Positions 16,467 to 24,744 are shown, counted from the first letter of the stretch. The stretch is DNA of 64,000 nt from Candidatus Bathyarchaeota archaeon A05DMB-2 (GCA_018475625.1 JAAKEZ010000004.1:101943-165942), one strand, 5' to 3'. Notes: a model not told the origin generated them from the letters alone. Numbers and translations are program-made.

Positions 16467-17005
16467 GTTTCAGAGAAATTTCCGTCACCATACGCGCGGT
16501 TAACCGTGCGAGCGCCGAGTTCAGCAGAGTGCAAACGGACGCCGAGGTTCTCGCCGCCCGAGTGAAGAGCTTGGGCTCCGCCATCGCAGGGCTGGGCGCC
16601 ACGGGCACCGCAGTCGGCTACATCGCTAACCAGTTCGGCTTACTCAACGACGCACAGGCGCGGGCTTTCAACTCTGCCATGATGGTGGTCACAGTGATGG
16701 GCATGTTCATGCGCACCAGCGCAGGCATCGCGGTAGCTCAGAAAGTTTACGCCGCCGCAACCGCAGTCGCCACAGCAGTGCAGAACAGCCTGAACATCAG
16801 TTTCGCAACGTTTCTGGCTTTGACGGGCGTGGGCGTGGCGGTCATCGTGGCTGCCGCAGCGGCGATGCTGAGTTTCGCGGACAGCATGAACTCGGCAACC
16901 GCAAGCGTCCAGAACTTTAACCAGGCGTCTGCGGCGTCGCCTTCACATGTACGTAGTATTCAGCGGGCTGGCGAGGCGGAGCTTTACCGTCGCGGAGTGG
17001 AGTAA
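16463..17005 (+). CDS. Short tape-measure-like membrane-active tail protein
   Basis: From GTG 16463, overlapping the previous stop and preceded by GGAGGCGGG, the product is 180 residues. It begins with a charged part (ISVTIRAVNRASAEFSRVQT), then a Gly/Ala-rich helix region with two hydrophobic segments (MMVVTVMGMFMRTSAGIAVA and LALTGVGVAVIVAAAAAML). The order after the chaperones is that of a tape-measure protein, but tape measures are usually several hundred to over a thousand residues. Either the tail is very short or the gene is truncated. Confidence 0.6.
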   Translation: MSFREISVTIRAVNRASAEFSRVQTDAEVLAARVKSLGSAIAGLGATGTAVGYIANQFGLLNDAQARAFNSAMMVVTVMGMFMRTSAGIAVAQKVYAAATAVATAVQNSLNISFATFLALTGVGVAVIVAAAAAMLSFADSMNSATASVQNFNQASAASPSHVRSIQRAGEAELYRRGVE

Positions 17006-17007
17006 CG

Positions 17008-18594
17008 GTGAGCGTGAACCCGCCCGTCGTGGCACTTGTGTTCGGTAGCGTGACGCCGCTCCAGGGCGACGTGGCTGAGTTGCGTGTGCACTTGGGCTGC
17101 ACGCGTGAAGTGAGCAGTTTCGAGGTGGTGCTGCAGAACTGGGACGGCAAGTACAGCCCCAACGGCGCCACGCCGATAAGCGTCGGGTTAGATGGGAGCA
17201 TAAGTGTGGGCAGAGGCGCCTCGTGTCCGTTGCTGATGACGTGCCGCGTTGAAAGCGTCAAGTACGAGTCTACGCCTGTGGAGAGCTACGTGCGGGTGAG
17301 TGGGCGGTGCTGGGGCGAGCGGCTGTTCCGCCGAGTCGTCACGAAGACTTACGAGAACAAGAAGGGCGAGGAAATCGTCAAGGACTTGGTGGACTACTAC
17401 GTGGGCTTAAGCCACAACCGCGACGGCATCGAACTCGTGGAAGCTACGGACACCACGTACACGCGCTTGGCATACGAGAACACTCCGGTCATCGACATCC
17501 TCCGCTACGTGGCAGACAGCGCCGACAAGGCAGGCGTCATCGGCTACGACTTCCGCGTGGCACCAGACGGCAAATTCGAATTCTTCCCCCGAAACACCAA
17601 AACCAGCGTCGTCAGCCTCGCCGAGCGCATCGAGCACAGCGCTTACACAAGGGACGTTATTCGCGTGCGCAACCGCGTCACCGTCTACGGCGCGGCAGAC
17701 AAGAGCGTGCCTGCGGATAAGGATGCGTGGACCGAGAGCCTTTCTCCCGCGGACGGCGCTTGGACGGCGACTTCGGGCACGGTAAGCTTCGACACCACCG
17801 CCAAGGTGAAGGGAGCGGGCAGCGTCAAAACCTACGCGCAAAACCTCAACTACGCCAGCTGCCTGTTCACGCTCAACGCAGGCAAAGAGGTGGACACAGC
17901 GCTCTACCCGACACTGAACCTGTGGCTGAACCGCGAAACCGGCTTCAACGGCAACGTAACCCTCACGCTCTTCGACACAGCTGACCGCAGCGCGGGGCAT
18001 GAGTTCACAGTCGGGCATGAAAAATGGTTTCAGAAGCAGGTGCAGGTGGGCGCTGCAGGCGCGGACGCGTGGCAGGTTGACTCCAGCTTCGACTGGTCAA
18101 GCGTGAAGAAGGTGCGCGTGGCATGCTGGTTCAACGGCGCCAGCACAGGCGCGTTCTGGGTGGACAGCTTGTTCTTCGGCGGGCGCCGCTACAGCGCAGT
18201 CGCGGAAGACGCGGGCAGCCAAGCAGCCTATGGCTTGCGGGAACTGGTGGAAGTGGACGAGGAACTCTGGAGCGACGCGGAATGCGCGGGCAGAGCTGAG
18301 GCGTTGCTGGCGAACCAGAAAGCGCCCGCGGAGAGCTTGACTATCCGAAGCACGGTGCTGGATTACGGCAGCTCGCCCATTCTCGCGGGCGACAAGGTTC
18401 ACGTGGCACTGCCCAACGAGGGCGTTGACGCGGATTTCCGCGTGCTCAGCGCCGAGTACAACGTGGACGCGGCTACTCAGACGCTGGAGACAGTGCTGGA
18501 GCTGGGCAGAGAGACGCCGCTGCTGGCTGACTACGTTTACGCGCTGAGGAGCAAGACGGACAGCCTCAGCCGATACAAGGTTGCGAGGACGTAG
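17008..18594 (+). CDS. Baseplate hub-like tail protein with inserted jelly-roll
   Basis: A 528-residue protein from GTG 17008. Residues 1-235 and 395-528 look like a tail hub/Tal-type protein: FGSVTPLQGDVAELRVHLGC, VVTKTYENKKGEEIVKDLVD, FEFFPRNTKTSVVSL and the closing LTIRSTVLDYGSSPILAGDK. Residues about 240-395 read as a separate jelly-roll (TLNLWLNRETGFNGNVTLTL, then GAFWVDSLFFGGR), the pattern of carbohydrate-binding modules. This would be the host-facing tip of the tail. Last large gene of the block. Confidence 0.7.
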   Translation: MSVNPPVVALVFGSVTPLQGDVAELRVHLGCTREVSSFEVVLQNWDGKYSPNGATPISVGLDGSISVGRGASCPLLMTCRVESVKYESTPVESYVRVSGRCWGERLFRRVVTKTYENKKGEEIVKDLVDYYVGLSHNRDGIELVEATDTTYTRLAYENTPVIDILRYVADSADKAGVIGYDFRVAPDGKFEFFPRNTKTSVVSLAERIEHSAYTRDVIRVRNRVTVYGAADKSVPADKDAWTESLSPADGAWTATSGTVSFDTTAKVKGAGSVKTYAQNLNYASCLFTLNAGKEVDTALYPTLNLWLNRETGFNGNVTLTLFDTADRSAGHEFTVGHEKWFQKQVQVGAAGADAWQVDSSFDWSSVKKVRVACWFNGASTGAFWVDSLFFGGRRYSAVAEDAGSQAAYGLRELVEVDEELWSDAECAGRAEALLANQKAPAESLTIRSTVLDYGSSPILAGDKVHVALPNEGVDADFRVLSAEYNVDAATQTLETVLELGRETPLLADYVYALRSKTDSLSRYKVART

Positions 18595-18597
18595 CCT

Positions 18598-18771
18598 ATG
18601 GACGCACACAACCGGAAAGTCATCGAAGTCAGCGCTGATTTGCACCAGCAGGTCAGGAAGCTGGCTTTGCTGAACGACTTGAAGATTTACGTGCTGGCGA
18701 ACGCCTTGGTCGAGGACGCGTTGAATGACAAGGAGAGAATCGCAGCATTGATTAAGAGGCTCAAGCTGTGA
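18598..18771 (+). CDS. 57-residue ribbon-helix-helix-like protein
   Basis: A short frame directly after the hub gene (ATG 18598, four bases after the preceding stop). It reads VIEVSADLHQQVRKLALLND and then YVLANALVEDALNDKERIAA: a short strand followed by two helices, as in ribbon-helix-helix DNA-binding proteins. It may be a viral regulator or an accessory protein. Confidence 0.6.
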   Translation: MDAHNRKVIEVSADLHQQVRKLALLNDLKIYVLANALVEDALNDKERIAALIKRLKL

Positions 18772-18851
18772 CGGGTCCCGTGGTGGATGGGGAGCTGCCG
18801 AAATGCGTGGGTTTCGGGAAGGAAACAGCAAAGCAGCTTAAGAGACAATAG
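18768..18851 (+). CDS. Possible 27-residue terminal ORF of viral block
   Basis: A GTG at 18768 overlaps the previous stop by four bases (GTGA), like the other junctions of this block, and opens 27 codons to a TAG at 18851 that overlaps the end of the convergent gene. The peptide (GPVVDGELPKCVGFGKETAK) has no recognisable family. Support is only the overlap. Confidence 0.3.
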   Translation: MTGPVVDGELPKCVGFGKETAKQLKRQ

Positions 18852-19329
18852 TTTTCAAGTAGCTCCCGTTTATTGTAGGAGCGATTGTTAGCTTAAATGA
18901 GTATGGAGAATCGGTTACTGGAACATAATATCCTTTGCACTCAACGGTTTGTCCTATCGCAAGTTCGGGCTTATCTGGGTAATCGTACCCTACGCCGATG
19001 CTGTTCCAGCCATTTAATGTAGAATTTTCATATGAGACGGTTACCCAGTCTGCTAAGCTGTCTTTAACCCATACAATCTGAGTTATGTTTACACGGATGT
19101 ACCAGCGAAATATGTGGTAATCACTGAAACCTTGGGATTTGTGGTTCTCCTCTATCGATGTAACTACGCCTTTCAGGGAAAGGTTAGAATCGGCGTGAAG
19201 AGTGGCCTGCGGATACATGTGCGAAAGAATCAATACTTGATATGCTATAAGCGTTAAAGCGACGACTGACAGAGCAACGGCTACGATAGCTAAAAGCCAT
19301 TTGCGCTTCGCCGAACGCCACTTAACCAT
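18838..19329 (-). CDS. Membrane-anchored extracellular protein, unknown
   Basis: A 163-residue protein with a basic N-terminus and one transmembrane helix (LLAIVAVALSVVALTLIAYQ). The outside part is beta-rich: LSLKGVVTSIEENHKSQGFS, then IGVGYDYPDKPELAIGQTVE and CKGYYVPVTDSPYS, which could be a single OB-like or Ig-like barrel. It is convergent with the viral block and marks a return to minus-strand genes of host style. Confidence 0.65.
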   Translation of the reverse strand: MVKWRSAKRKWLLAIVAVALSVVALTLIAYQVLILSHMYPQATLHADSNLSLKGVVTSIEENHKSQGFSDYHIFRWYIRVNITQIVWVKDSLADWVTVSYENSTLNGWNSIGVGYDYPDKPELAIGQTVECKGYYVPVTDSPYSFKLTIAPTINGSYLKTIVS

Positions 19330-19457
19330 AAATGCTCTTCTCCTTTACACTGCCATTAATCACAGAAATATTTAATTCTAATTTTTGGAACAACGAATTT
19401 TACGATTTTAAAACTGGAAGGGGAAAAAGGTGGATGGTGATGTTTTGGAGCAGGATT

Positions 19458-19937
19458 TTATGCGACGGGTGGTGTTTCGCTTGGAGGTGCCGTGGGTATT
19501 TCGGTTGGTGGAGGCGTAGGAGATGGCGTAGGTGTAGGGGTAGGCGTGGGCGCAGGGATTAGTGCAGGCGTCGGTGTAGGCGTAGGCGTCACTTCGATTG
19601 TGGGCGTAGGCGTTGGTTCGATTATGGATTCTGTTGGTGGCGCAAACAAACTGCCTGAAACTATGAGCCCAACGATAACAGCGATGATGATTAAGATTAC
19701 GAGCCCCAGAATCCACCACAACAGTTTGGCAGGCTTTCGGCAGAAGTAGCTGCCTTTCAGGTCATACTTAGCATAGATTGGACATTTAGCACAGACACAG
19801 CCTTCTTTGGCGGCTTTTTCTTTGGCTTTGCCTTTGGCGCAGAAGAGTCCGCCAGTTAACTCGGATTTTTTGTAGGTTGGGCACGTGGCGCAGATGCACA
19901 GTTTCATGTTTTCCGACGTGTCAGGTACCTTGGTCAT
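19458..19937 (-). CDS. DUF2769-type Cys-rich membrane protein with Pro/Thr stalk
   Basis: A 159-residue protein. Residues 12-68 hold two similar cysteine modules (LCICATCPTYKKSELTGGLF with a later Cys, and CVCAKCPIYAKYDLKGSYFC), the DUF2769 pattern, likely metal-binding. Then one transmembrane helix (LLWWILGLVILIIIAVIVGL) and a tail of about 60 residues made almost only of Thr, Pro, Ile, Ala and Glu. The repeat-rich DNA at 19490-19620 encodes that stalk. Function unknown. Confidence 0.75.
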   Translation of the reverse strand: MTKVPDTSENMKLCICATCPTYKKSELTGGLFCAKGKAKEKAAKEGCVCAKCPIYAKYDLKGSYFCRKPAKLLWWILGLVILIIIAVIVGLIVSGSLFAPPTESIIEPTPTPTIEVTPTPTPTPALIPAPTPTPTPTPSPTPPPTEIPTAPPSETPPVA

Positions 19938-20172
19938 ATGCCTTCAAAATAACCCGTTTTATTTGAGTCGATATTTAAAATCTCCGTTTTAGTCAATTTC
20001 ATGATCAGTCTTTCATGCGTGTCTTTTCAGCTTAAGGACTGGAAACTTTATCTGCTGCAAAGTAGTGGCATTTTTCTCGCGTAGCGTTTTTTCCCTTTCG
20101 TTTTAATCATTTCGCGGAATACTGTTTTTATACACCGACAGCCATTCCAGATGGAAAGGAAGCGCGCATCAA

Positions 20173-20838
20173 GTGACGATAATCGTGGACGACGCGGGCA
20201 GCGGTGACCTACTCCATGGCGTGGTCATTGGCGCCTACCGCGAAGAAACCAGCGAGTTCAAGTATGACCTTATCGACGTGCGGTTCTATCAGCCTGAACT
20301 CTTCAACGAAAAAGAGTACCTGCAGGAGTCCAAGCGCATCGTCTCTAAGCTTCTAGCTAAACTCGACGTGAAACCCGACGAGGAAATCCACATCTGCCAA
20401 GGCTGCATATTCGACGTGGCAGTGGAGGAGCTGCGCAAAGTCTACGGCGAAGACAGAGTGAAACGCGTCAAAGTCGTCGGCGAACCGCAGCGGCTCGTGG
20501 AAGTCTCTTACCTAGACGAGATACGGAACCTCGGCTACGAACCGCTGGCGGAACGCGAGGAAAAACGGGCAAAAAGCTTCTTCCACATGATGCGCTGGCT
20601 GAAAGCCCACCCTGAGATGCTCCGCTACGCCAAAACGGGGTGGCCACGGCTGAAGAAGTACCGGCTCTTCAAAGAAGCGCACAACGGCGACGAGGATAAC
20701 GGCACCTACGAGGCAGTCTGCACCGAATGCGGCAGTCCATGCGAGGTGCCCTTCAAACCCGCACCGGACAGGCCAGTTTATTGTCCAGCGTGCTGGAAGA
20801 AAAGGAAGCCGAAGCGAAGCCGCAGATTAGCGCAGTAG
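20173..20838 (+). CDS. Predicted RNase H-like/zinc-ribbon protein, unknown family
   Basis: A 221-residue protein from GTG 20173. It opens with TIIVDDAGSGDLLHGVVIGA, an acidic strand-loop of the type seen at the start of RNase H-like folds. The middle is mixed alpha/beta (EIHICQGCIFDVAVEEL, DRVKRVKVVGEPQRL), and the end is a treble-Cys zinc ribbon (CTECGSPCEVPF, then YCPACWKKRK) with a basic tail. I do not recognise a characterised member; a nucleic-acid-binding or nuclease role is a guess from the acidic start and the ribbon. Confidence 0.65.
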   Translation: MTIIVDDAGSGDLLHGVVIGAYREETSEFKYDLIDVRFYQPELFNEKEYLQESKRIVSKLLAKLDVKPDEEIHICQGCIFDVAVEELRKVYGEDRVKRVKVVGEPQRLVEVSYLDEIRNLGYEPLAEREEKRAKSFFHMMRWLKAHPEMLRYAKTGWPRLKKYRLFKEAHNGDEDNGTYEAVCTECGSPCEVPFKPAPDRPVYCPACWKKRKPKRSRRLAQ

Positions 20839-21070
20839 AAGCGAAAACTGGCGAAACCTGATTTATCAGAGCATTACAGCGTATTTGCTGCAGGTGCCGA
20901 TGACTGGGTAAAGACCGCTAGTGGCTGGAGTGGTCTAGGCGCCACCGTCGTCGGTGACCGTGCCGTGGATGCGTGCCAAGTTTATCGTGCGGCGTTTTCG
21001 TATGCTTGGCTAAGCGAAAAAGTATTAAGCCATAGCGGCTTCTGTAAGAAAAACCAAAATAGGTGGAAAC
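20839..21070. other. Gene-poor spacer
   Basis: No start codon, RNA fold or repeat is convincing here. One plus-strand frame stays open from about 20839 to 21090 but lacks any ATG, GTG or TTG in a usable place, so I do not call it. Confidence 0.4.
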
Positions 21071-21376
21071 ATGGCTCAGGCAGACGCTGGCAAACTTAGC
21101 AAAAACGAGTTCTACAAGTGCCCCTTCCAGCACCCGCATCCTAAGCAGAAGTTGGCGTTTTTCAGGGATTTTGACCAGCACTTCCGTGTCTTCGGCGACA
21201 AACCCGACCACTTCGAGGCGGTGCAGCTTCACGAGGAGCTGGCGTGGCAGGCAAGGCGCGCGGAGTCCGAGCGGAGAAGCCTCAGCAAAGAGGACTTGCA
21301 GAGAATATCATTCAACGCATGGCTGGAAGCCGTAAAACAGCTCACCGGGAAAACGGTGGAAGTTGTTAAAAAATAG
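21071..21376 (+). CDS. Small hypothetical protein
   Basis: A 101-residue charged, mostly helical protein (KNEFYKCPFQHPHPKQKLAF, LHEELAWQARRAESERRSLS) with one Cys and four His in the first third. The C-terminus reads FNAWLEAVKQLTGKTVEVV. No known family. It converges on the NifU-like gene, 14 bases between stops. Confidence 0.6.
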   Translation: MAQADAGKLSKNEFYKCPFQHPHPKQKLAFFRDFDQHFRVFGDKPDHFEAVQLHEELAWQARRAESERRSLSKEDLQRISFNAWLEAVKQLTGKTVEVVKK

Positions 21377-21390
21377 CGGTTTGCCGCCGC

Positions 21391-21639
21391 TTACTGGACG
21401 GCTACGACTTCTTTTATCTCGGGCACTCTTGCCTTTATCAGCCGTTCAACGCCCTGCTTAAGGGTCAGCGTAGACATGGGGCAGCCTGCGCACGCGCCTC
21501 TCAGCCGCACCTGAACCGTGCCGTTTTCGACTGCTACGAGGTCTATGTCTCCGCCGTCGGCTTGAATCTGCGGTTTTATCTCGGCAAGCGCCGCCTGCAC
21601 TTTCTGTTTCACTTTTTCACTCATCTGCTTCTTCACCAC
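21391..21639 (-). CDS. NifU C-terminal domain Fe-S scaffold protein
   Basis: An 82-residue stand-alone NifU-type domain. It has the family core IKPQIQADGGDIDLVAVENG followed by RLRGACAGCPMSTLTLKQGV, where the CxxC pair holds a transient iron-sulfur cluster for delivery to other proteins. The C-terminus (RVPEIKEVVAVQ) matches the family end. It acts in the cytoplasm, likely with SUF components found elsewhere. Confidence 0.93.
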   Translation of the reverse strand: MVKKQMSEKVKQKVQAALAEIKPQIQADGGDIDLVAVENGTVQVRLRGACAGCPMSTLTLKQGVERLIKARVPEIKEVVAVQ

Positions 21640-21791
21640 ACTTCCGTTTAAAGCACAAGAGTGACACTAAATCATAAAAGGGTTCCCGTTGCCTTTTGCG
21701 TTTTTGAACCCAAAACCCCTTTTTCACGCGCCAAAACAATAAATCATTTAAACTACTCGTCTAATTATATTAGAGTTTTGAGGAGTGAAAC

Positions 21792-22910
21792 TTGAGAGGA
21801 AAAGTTATCTGGGCATTAAGCTTCCTTACGTTCTTTTCAGGACTGAACGCAATAACTGCCGTAGTTCTGGCGCTCAACCTGGGAGTAACCAGCAATTTCC
21901 GACCCTTCCTGTTTGACAGCATCACCGGCCCAGTCCCAGTGTACACCTACCTGATTGGGTCGATACTCGGGACACTGGCTTTCCTAGGATGGACCTCCCA
22001 CCAAGTCGTATCCGAACTGTCAAGCCTGGAGCTGCTTGCGGAGATTAATCAGCGCGCAGTCAACCTGGAGAATGTGCAAAACGAGCAGATGAAGACGCTG
22101 GAAACCCTCAAAGCCAGAGTATTCCTAGTCGACGAAAGCGTAAACAGCATGCGGAAAGACGTTGCAAAAGCATTCGCCAAGCAGGGCGAAGACCTTAAGC
22201 AGGTGCACGCGGACCTAGTCAAGAAACTTGACAGCGAATTAACCGCCACCAAAACAGTAATCGCGCGGCAACTCAGCGAGCAGGAAGAAGAAATCAAAGA
22301 GGACCTGACAACCTTGTCCACCGTGTTCGACAACAAACTAGCTGAGACCAGAGACGGATTAACGAGGCAACTTGCCGACTTAGACGCAACCATGACAAGA
22401 CATGAACAGCGAAACAGGCAAACCGAGAAATCCATCCTGAAACAAGAGGAAGAAATTGCAGCCATCAAGCTGGAACTGGGACGACTGGAAGAGGCGTTCG
22501 TCACACCAAAAACACAGCTGACCAGCGAAAGCAAACTCGAAGACGTCAGAGGAATAGGCGAAAACACAGGCAACGACCTGAGACAGCAAGGAGTGAACAA
22601 CGTGGGCGATCTGCTCTTATCCGATCCCGCGGTCATCGCAGAGAAAACCGGCATGTCCGAGAAGCAAGTTGAGAAGCTGCAGGGAAGAGCCCAGCTTGCC
22701 ATGGTTCCAGGCGTAACAGAAAGAGACATCGTCTTGCTGGAAGAAGTCGGCGTCACAAACAGGAAAGAACTCGCCAGTCAGGACCCATTTGAGCTCGGCA
22801 GGAAAATCAACAGCATCTACAAGGCTACCGTGGAAAAGGGAAAAATCTCAGAGGGCGAAAAACCCACAATCGAACAGGTACAGTCCTGGATAAAATTTGC
22901 CAAAGCCTAA
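21792..22910 (+). CDS. Membrane coiled-coil protein with C-terminal HhH (DUF4332-like) domain
   Basis: A 372-residue protein starting at TTG 21792. Two transmembrane helices lie at residues 8-30 and 50-70 (VIWALSFLTFFSGLNAITAV, YTYLIGSILGTLAFLGWTSH). Residues 80-240 are a long coiled coil. The last 125 residues carry repeated helix-hairpin-helix units: LEDVRGIGENTGNDLRQQGV, LAMVPGVTERDIVLLEEVGV, of the kind in DUF4332 and DNA-binding proteins. A membrane-tethered protein that can touch DNA or sense helical partners is suggested; a chromosome-anchoring role is only a guess. Confidence 0.75.
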   Translation: MRGKVIWALSFLTFFSGLNAITAVVLALNLGVTSNFRPFLFDSITGPVPVYTYLIGSILGTLAFLGWTSHQVVSELSSLELLAEINQRAVNLENVQNEQMKTLETLKARVFLVDESVNSMRKDVAKAFAKQGEDLKQVHADLVKKLDSELTATKTVIARQLSEQEEEIKEDLTTLSTVFDNKLAETRDGLTRQLADLDATMTRHEQRNRQTEKSILKQEEEIAAIKLELGRLEEAFVTPKTQLTSESKLEDVRGIGENTGNDLRQQGVNNVGDLLLSDPAVIAEKTGMSEKQVEKLQGRAQLAMVPGVTERDIVLLEEVGVTNRKELASQDPFELGRKINSIYKATVEKGKISEGEKPTIEQVQSWIKFAKA

Positions 22911-22996
22911 CCGGCTGAAAAAGTCCAGGCTTGCGTTTTGTTCGATTGTTCAGCTCTTTTTTTTAACACACTTCTATCTGCTCTGCAGGCGCCTGC

Positions 22997-23254
22997 TCAC
23001 GGAGCCGTTCCTCTGCCCGGGACGCGTTTGCGGTGCTGCGTCTTGGTGAGGAGCATGACGGCTGCGGCGTGGCTGCATCTTCCTTTCTGGAGGAAGCCGG
23101 GGCAGTTGCAGTTCAGCTTGCCGGCGGGGTCTTCGGCGACGATGTAGGTGCCGTGATCTCCGACAACGTTGTAGACTCCGTTGCCTAGGAACTCGATTCT
23201 GCCGCTTTCCGCGAGTTTGAGGGCTTTTTCGAACAGGGGGTCGCGTCGCCGCAT
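22997..23254 (-). CDS. SWIM zinc-finger protein
   Basis: An 85-residue protein whose centre is a SWIM finger: CNCPGFLQKGRCSHAAAVML gives C-x-C-xn-C-x-H. The N-terminal part (KALKLAESGRIEFLGNGVYN) leads into the strand before the finger, as in other archaeal SWIM proteins. It probably binds DNA or protein; no fused helicase or transposase is present. Confidence 0.85.
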   Translation of the reverse strand: MRRRDPLFEKALKLAESGRIEFLGNGVYNVVGDHGTYIVAEDPAGKLNCNCPGFLQKGRCSHAAAVMLLTKTQHRKRVPGRGTAP

Positions 23255-23415
23255 CGTTCTTCGCCGCTAGTACTAGTCTTGCGTGTCCCCTATTAAATTC
23301 GTTTGCTGGAATGGCATGCAAGGTTTCTAATGTGCGGTAACTGGCAGGTTAGGAAAAATCTTAAATTGACTTAGCCGTATAATAAGTTCTCAGAAAGACA
23401 AGTGAGTGAAACACG

Positions 23416-23955
23416 ATGAATAGGAATACGATGTATGCTTTGGTGGCTGTTTTGGTTATCATTATCGTGATTGCAGGCGTTGTTATCTACATGTACGTTG
23501 GAACAGGCGGAGAAGGCGGCGGTGGAGGCGAAACGCCAACAACTGTTTACACGATGGGGAATGCGACGAGTCTCCAGTTTACCGTTAACTTGACAGACCC
23601 GACGGGGCTTGGGATTTACAAGTTCGCTGGAAAGAACTTGGATACCGCGAATGTATGGTTGCGCGTCGATGCTACTCCTGTCGTTAGTGAAGGTACGACC
23701 TACAGCACCATTATGTATGCTGGAAACCAAACGTCTTGGACCAATGCCACTGGTACTTGGATGGAAAGCGATTTTAGTGCTGATTGGGGAACAACGTGGA
23801 GTCCATCATGGTCGGGTTACATTGATCATAATAAAGATTGGAAGACCGGCGACGGCGACATATCGTACCATGATGAAGCAGGAAATGCTGTTTTAATCTA
23901 TGATATTGTGATTAATCCAACGTTGAGTGACTCGCTGTTCACGCCTACAAGCTAA
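23416..23955 (+). CDS. Membrane-anchored extracellular protein, unknown
   Basis: A 179-residue protein with an N-terminal anchor (ALVAVLVIIIVIAGVVIYMY), a Gly-rich linker, then a Thr/Trp-rich beta domain (NATSLQFTVNLTDPTGLGIY, TGTWMESDFSADWGTTWSP, KDWKTGDGDISYHDEAGNAV) with several glycosylation sequons. Resembles small archaeal surface proteins; no motif for a reaction. Confidence 0.7.
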   Translation: MNRNTMYALVAVLVIIIVIAGVVIYMYVGTGGEGGGGGETPTTVYTMGNATSLQFTVNLTDPTGLGIYKFAGKNLDTANVWLRVDATPVVSEGTTYSTIMYAGNQTSWTNATGTWMESDFSADWGTTWSPSWSGYIDHNKDWKTGDGDISYHDEAGNAVLIYDIVINPTLSDSLFTPTS

Positions 23956-24089
23956 GTTTTGGAAAAACAACCTCCAACCCTCTTCTTTTTTTTTGGCGTT
24001 AAGGTGCCGTTCAAAAAGTTGAACCAACATGTTCAAAAATGCAGAATTAAATAACACGGTGCGGTTAGGGCAAGCGGTGCGGATATAGG

Positions 24090-24383
24090 ATGAATCGTTC
24101 AAGGTTTGAAATCATGGCGGACATCATGCAGGCGTGTCTGTTGCCCCGTGGCAAAACGCGCATCATGTGTAAGGTTAAACTGAATTTCACGCAGGCGAAC
24201 GAGTACCTGAGCCAGCTCACCTCGCTGGGGTTGCTTTCCAGAGAGGACGGTGATTACGTGACCACGGAGAGGGGACGCCAATTCATGTCAGCCTACAACC
24301 GTCTCTGCGAGATTGTCGGGATACCTGAGCCGTCAACGGCTGGAATGAAAGTCCAAACGGTAAAAGCTTATTTTTATGGTTAA
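24090..24383 (+). CDS. Small winged-helix DNA-binding protein (HTH_45-like)
   Basis: A 97-residue winged helix: SRFEIMADIMQACLLPRGKT, KVKLNFTQANEYLSQLTSLG, then the wing EDGDYVTTERGRQFMSAYN. Same family type as the gene at 1271. A stand-alone transcription regulator; target unknown. Confidence 0.8.
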   Translation: MNRSRFEIMADIMQACLLPRGKTRIMCKVKLNFTQANEYLSQLTSLGLLSREDGDYVTTERGRQFMSAYNRLCEIVGIPEPSTAGMKVQTVKAYFYG

Positions 24384-24398
24384 CGTCTTTGTTGTTCC

Positions 24399-24565
24399 AT
24401 GGGAAAACTTCTGCCGAAGCGGTGCCCAAACTGTGGTTCAGCGAATATTCATGTTCAAGAATTGGTGTCGCTTACGACTTGGCTGAATTGTAAAATGTTT
24501 TTTGCCGTGACTGCGGCTTGAGCAGCGACATCTCGCCTGACCTGTCTCTGAGTGAAAAGGCTTAA
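24399..24565 (+). pseudogene. Frameshifted two-ribbon zinc finger gene
   Basis: ATG 24399 opens MGKLLPKRCPNCGSANIHVQ with the first CxxC. The frame stops early at 24521. Shifting -1 in the T6 run at about 24498-24503 instead gives FFCRDCGLSSDISPDLSLSE and a stop at 24563-24565, restoring the second CxxC. So a 55-residue zinc ribbon is broken by one base in a homopolymer, either a pseudogene or a sequencing error. Confidence 0.5.
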
Positions 24566-24573
24566 AGTTTCGT

Positions 24574-24744
24574 GTTTCCTATGGTTGTGATACGCAGGAT
24601 GTTGAGCGTATTAAGCGCGTGCTTTCGCGGCATAAGGCTGAGTTGCGGAAGAAGTTTAAAGTGAAGTCTATCGGTGTTTTCGTTTCTTACGTGCGAGGCG
24701 GAGCGAGGAAGCGCGGAAGCATCCTGAAAAGCTTGTTCCTTTAA
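24574..24744 (+). pseudogene. Degenerate MNT-type nucleotidyltransferase remnant
   Basis: One plus frame reads DVERIKRVLSRHKAELRKKF and then VKSIGVFVSYVRGGARKR, close to the start of minimal nucleotidyltransferases, in which the motif is G-S-Y-x-R-G-x-A followed by the DxD catalytic pair. Here the first Gly is Val and the frame dies before any Asp pair. No good start exists in frame. A relic of a MNT/HEPN-type toxin-antitoxin pair, next to an intact AbrB-PIN pair. Confidence 0.5.

Larger units (their letters stand above)
11768..18851 (+). mobile_element. Provirus-like block: head-tail connector and tail genes
   Basis: Eleven or twelve tightly packed plus-strand genes run in the order of a tailed-virus late region: connector, stopper, tail terminator, tail tube, a small protein, tail chaperones G and G-T, HK97 gp10-like, short tape-measure-like, baseplate hub-like, ribbon-helix-helix-like. 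Neighbouring genes overlap or abut. Base composition is G/C-rich compared with the flanks. Portal, capsid, protease and integrase are missing, and the terminase genes are found 9 kb away at 27.5-31.5 kb. It may be a decayed or domesticated provirus. Confidence 0.8.

Noticed and set aside
19490..19620. GT-rich repeat tract as possible structural repeat or CRISPR-like array
   Set aside because: It encodes the Thr/Pro stalk of the DUF2769 protein; units are irregular and coding.
20839..21090. Open plus-strand frame reading GADDWVKTASGW
   Set aside because: No ATG, GTG or TTG in a usable place and no ribosome site; could be chance or a lost gene end.
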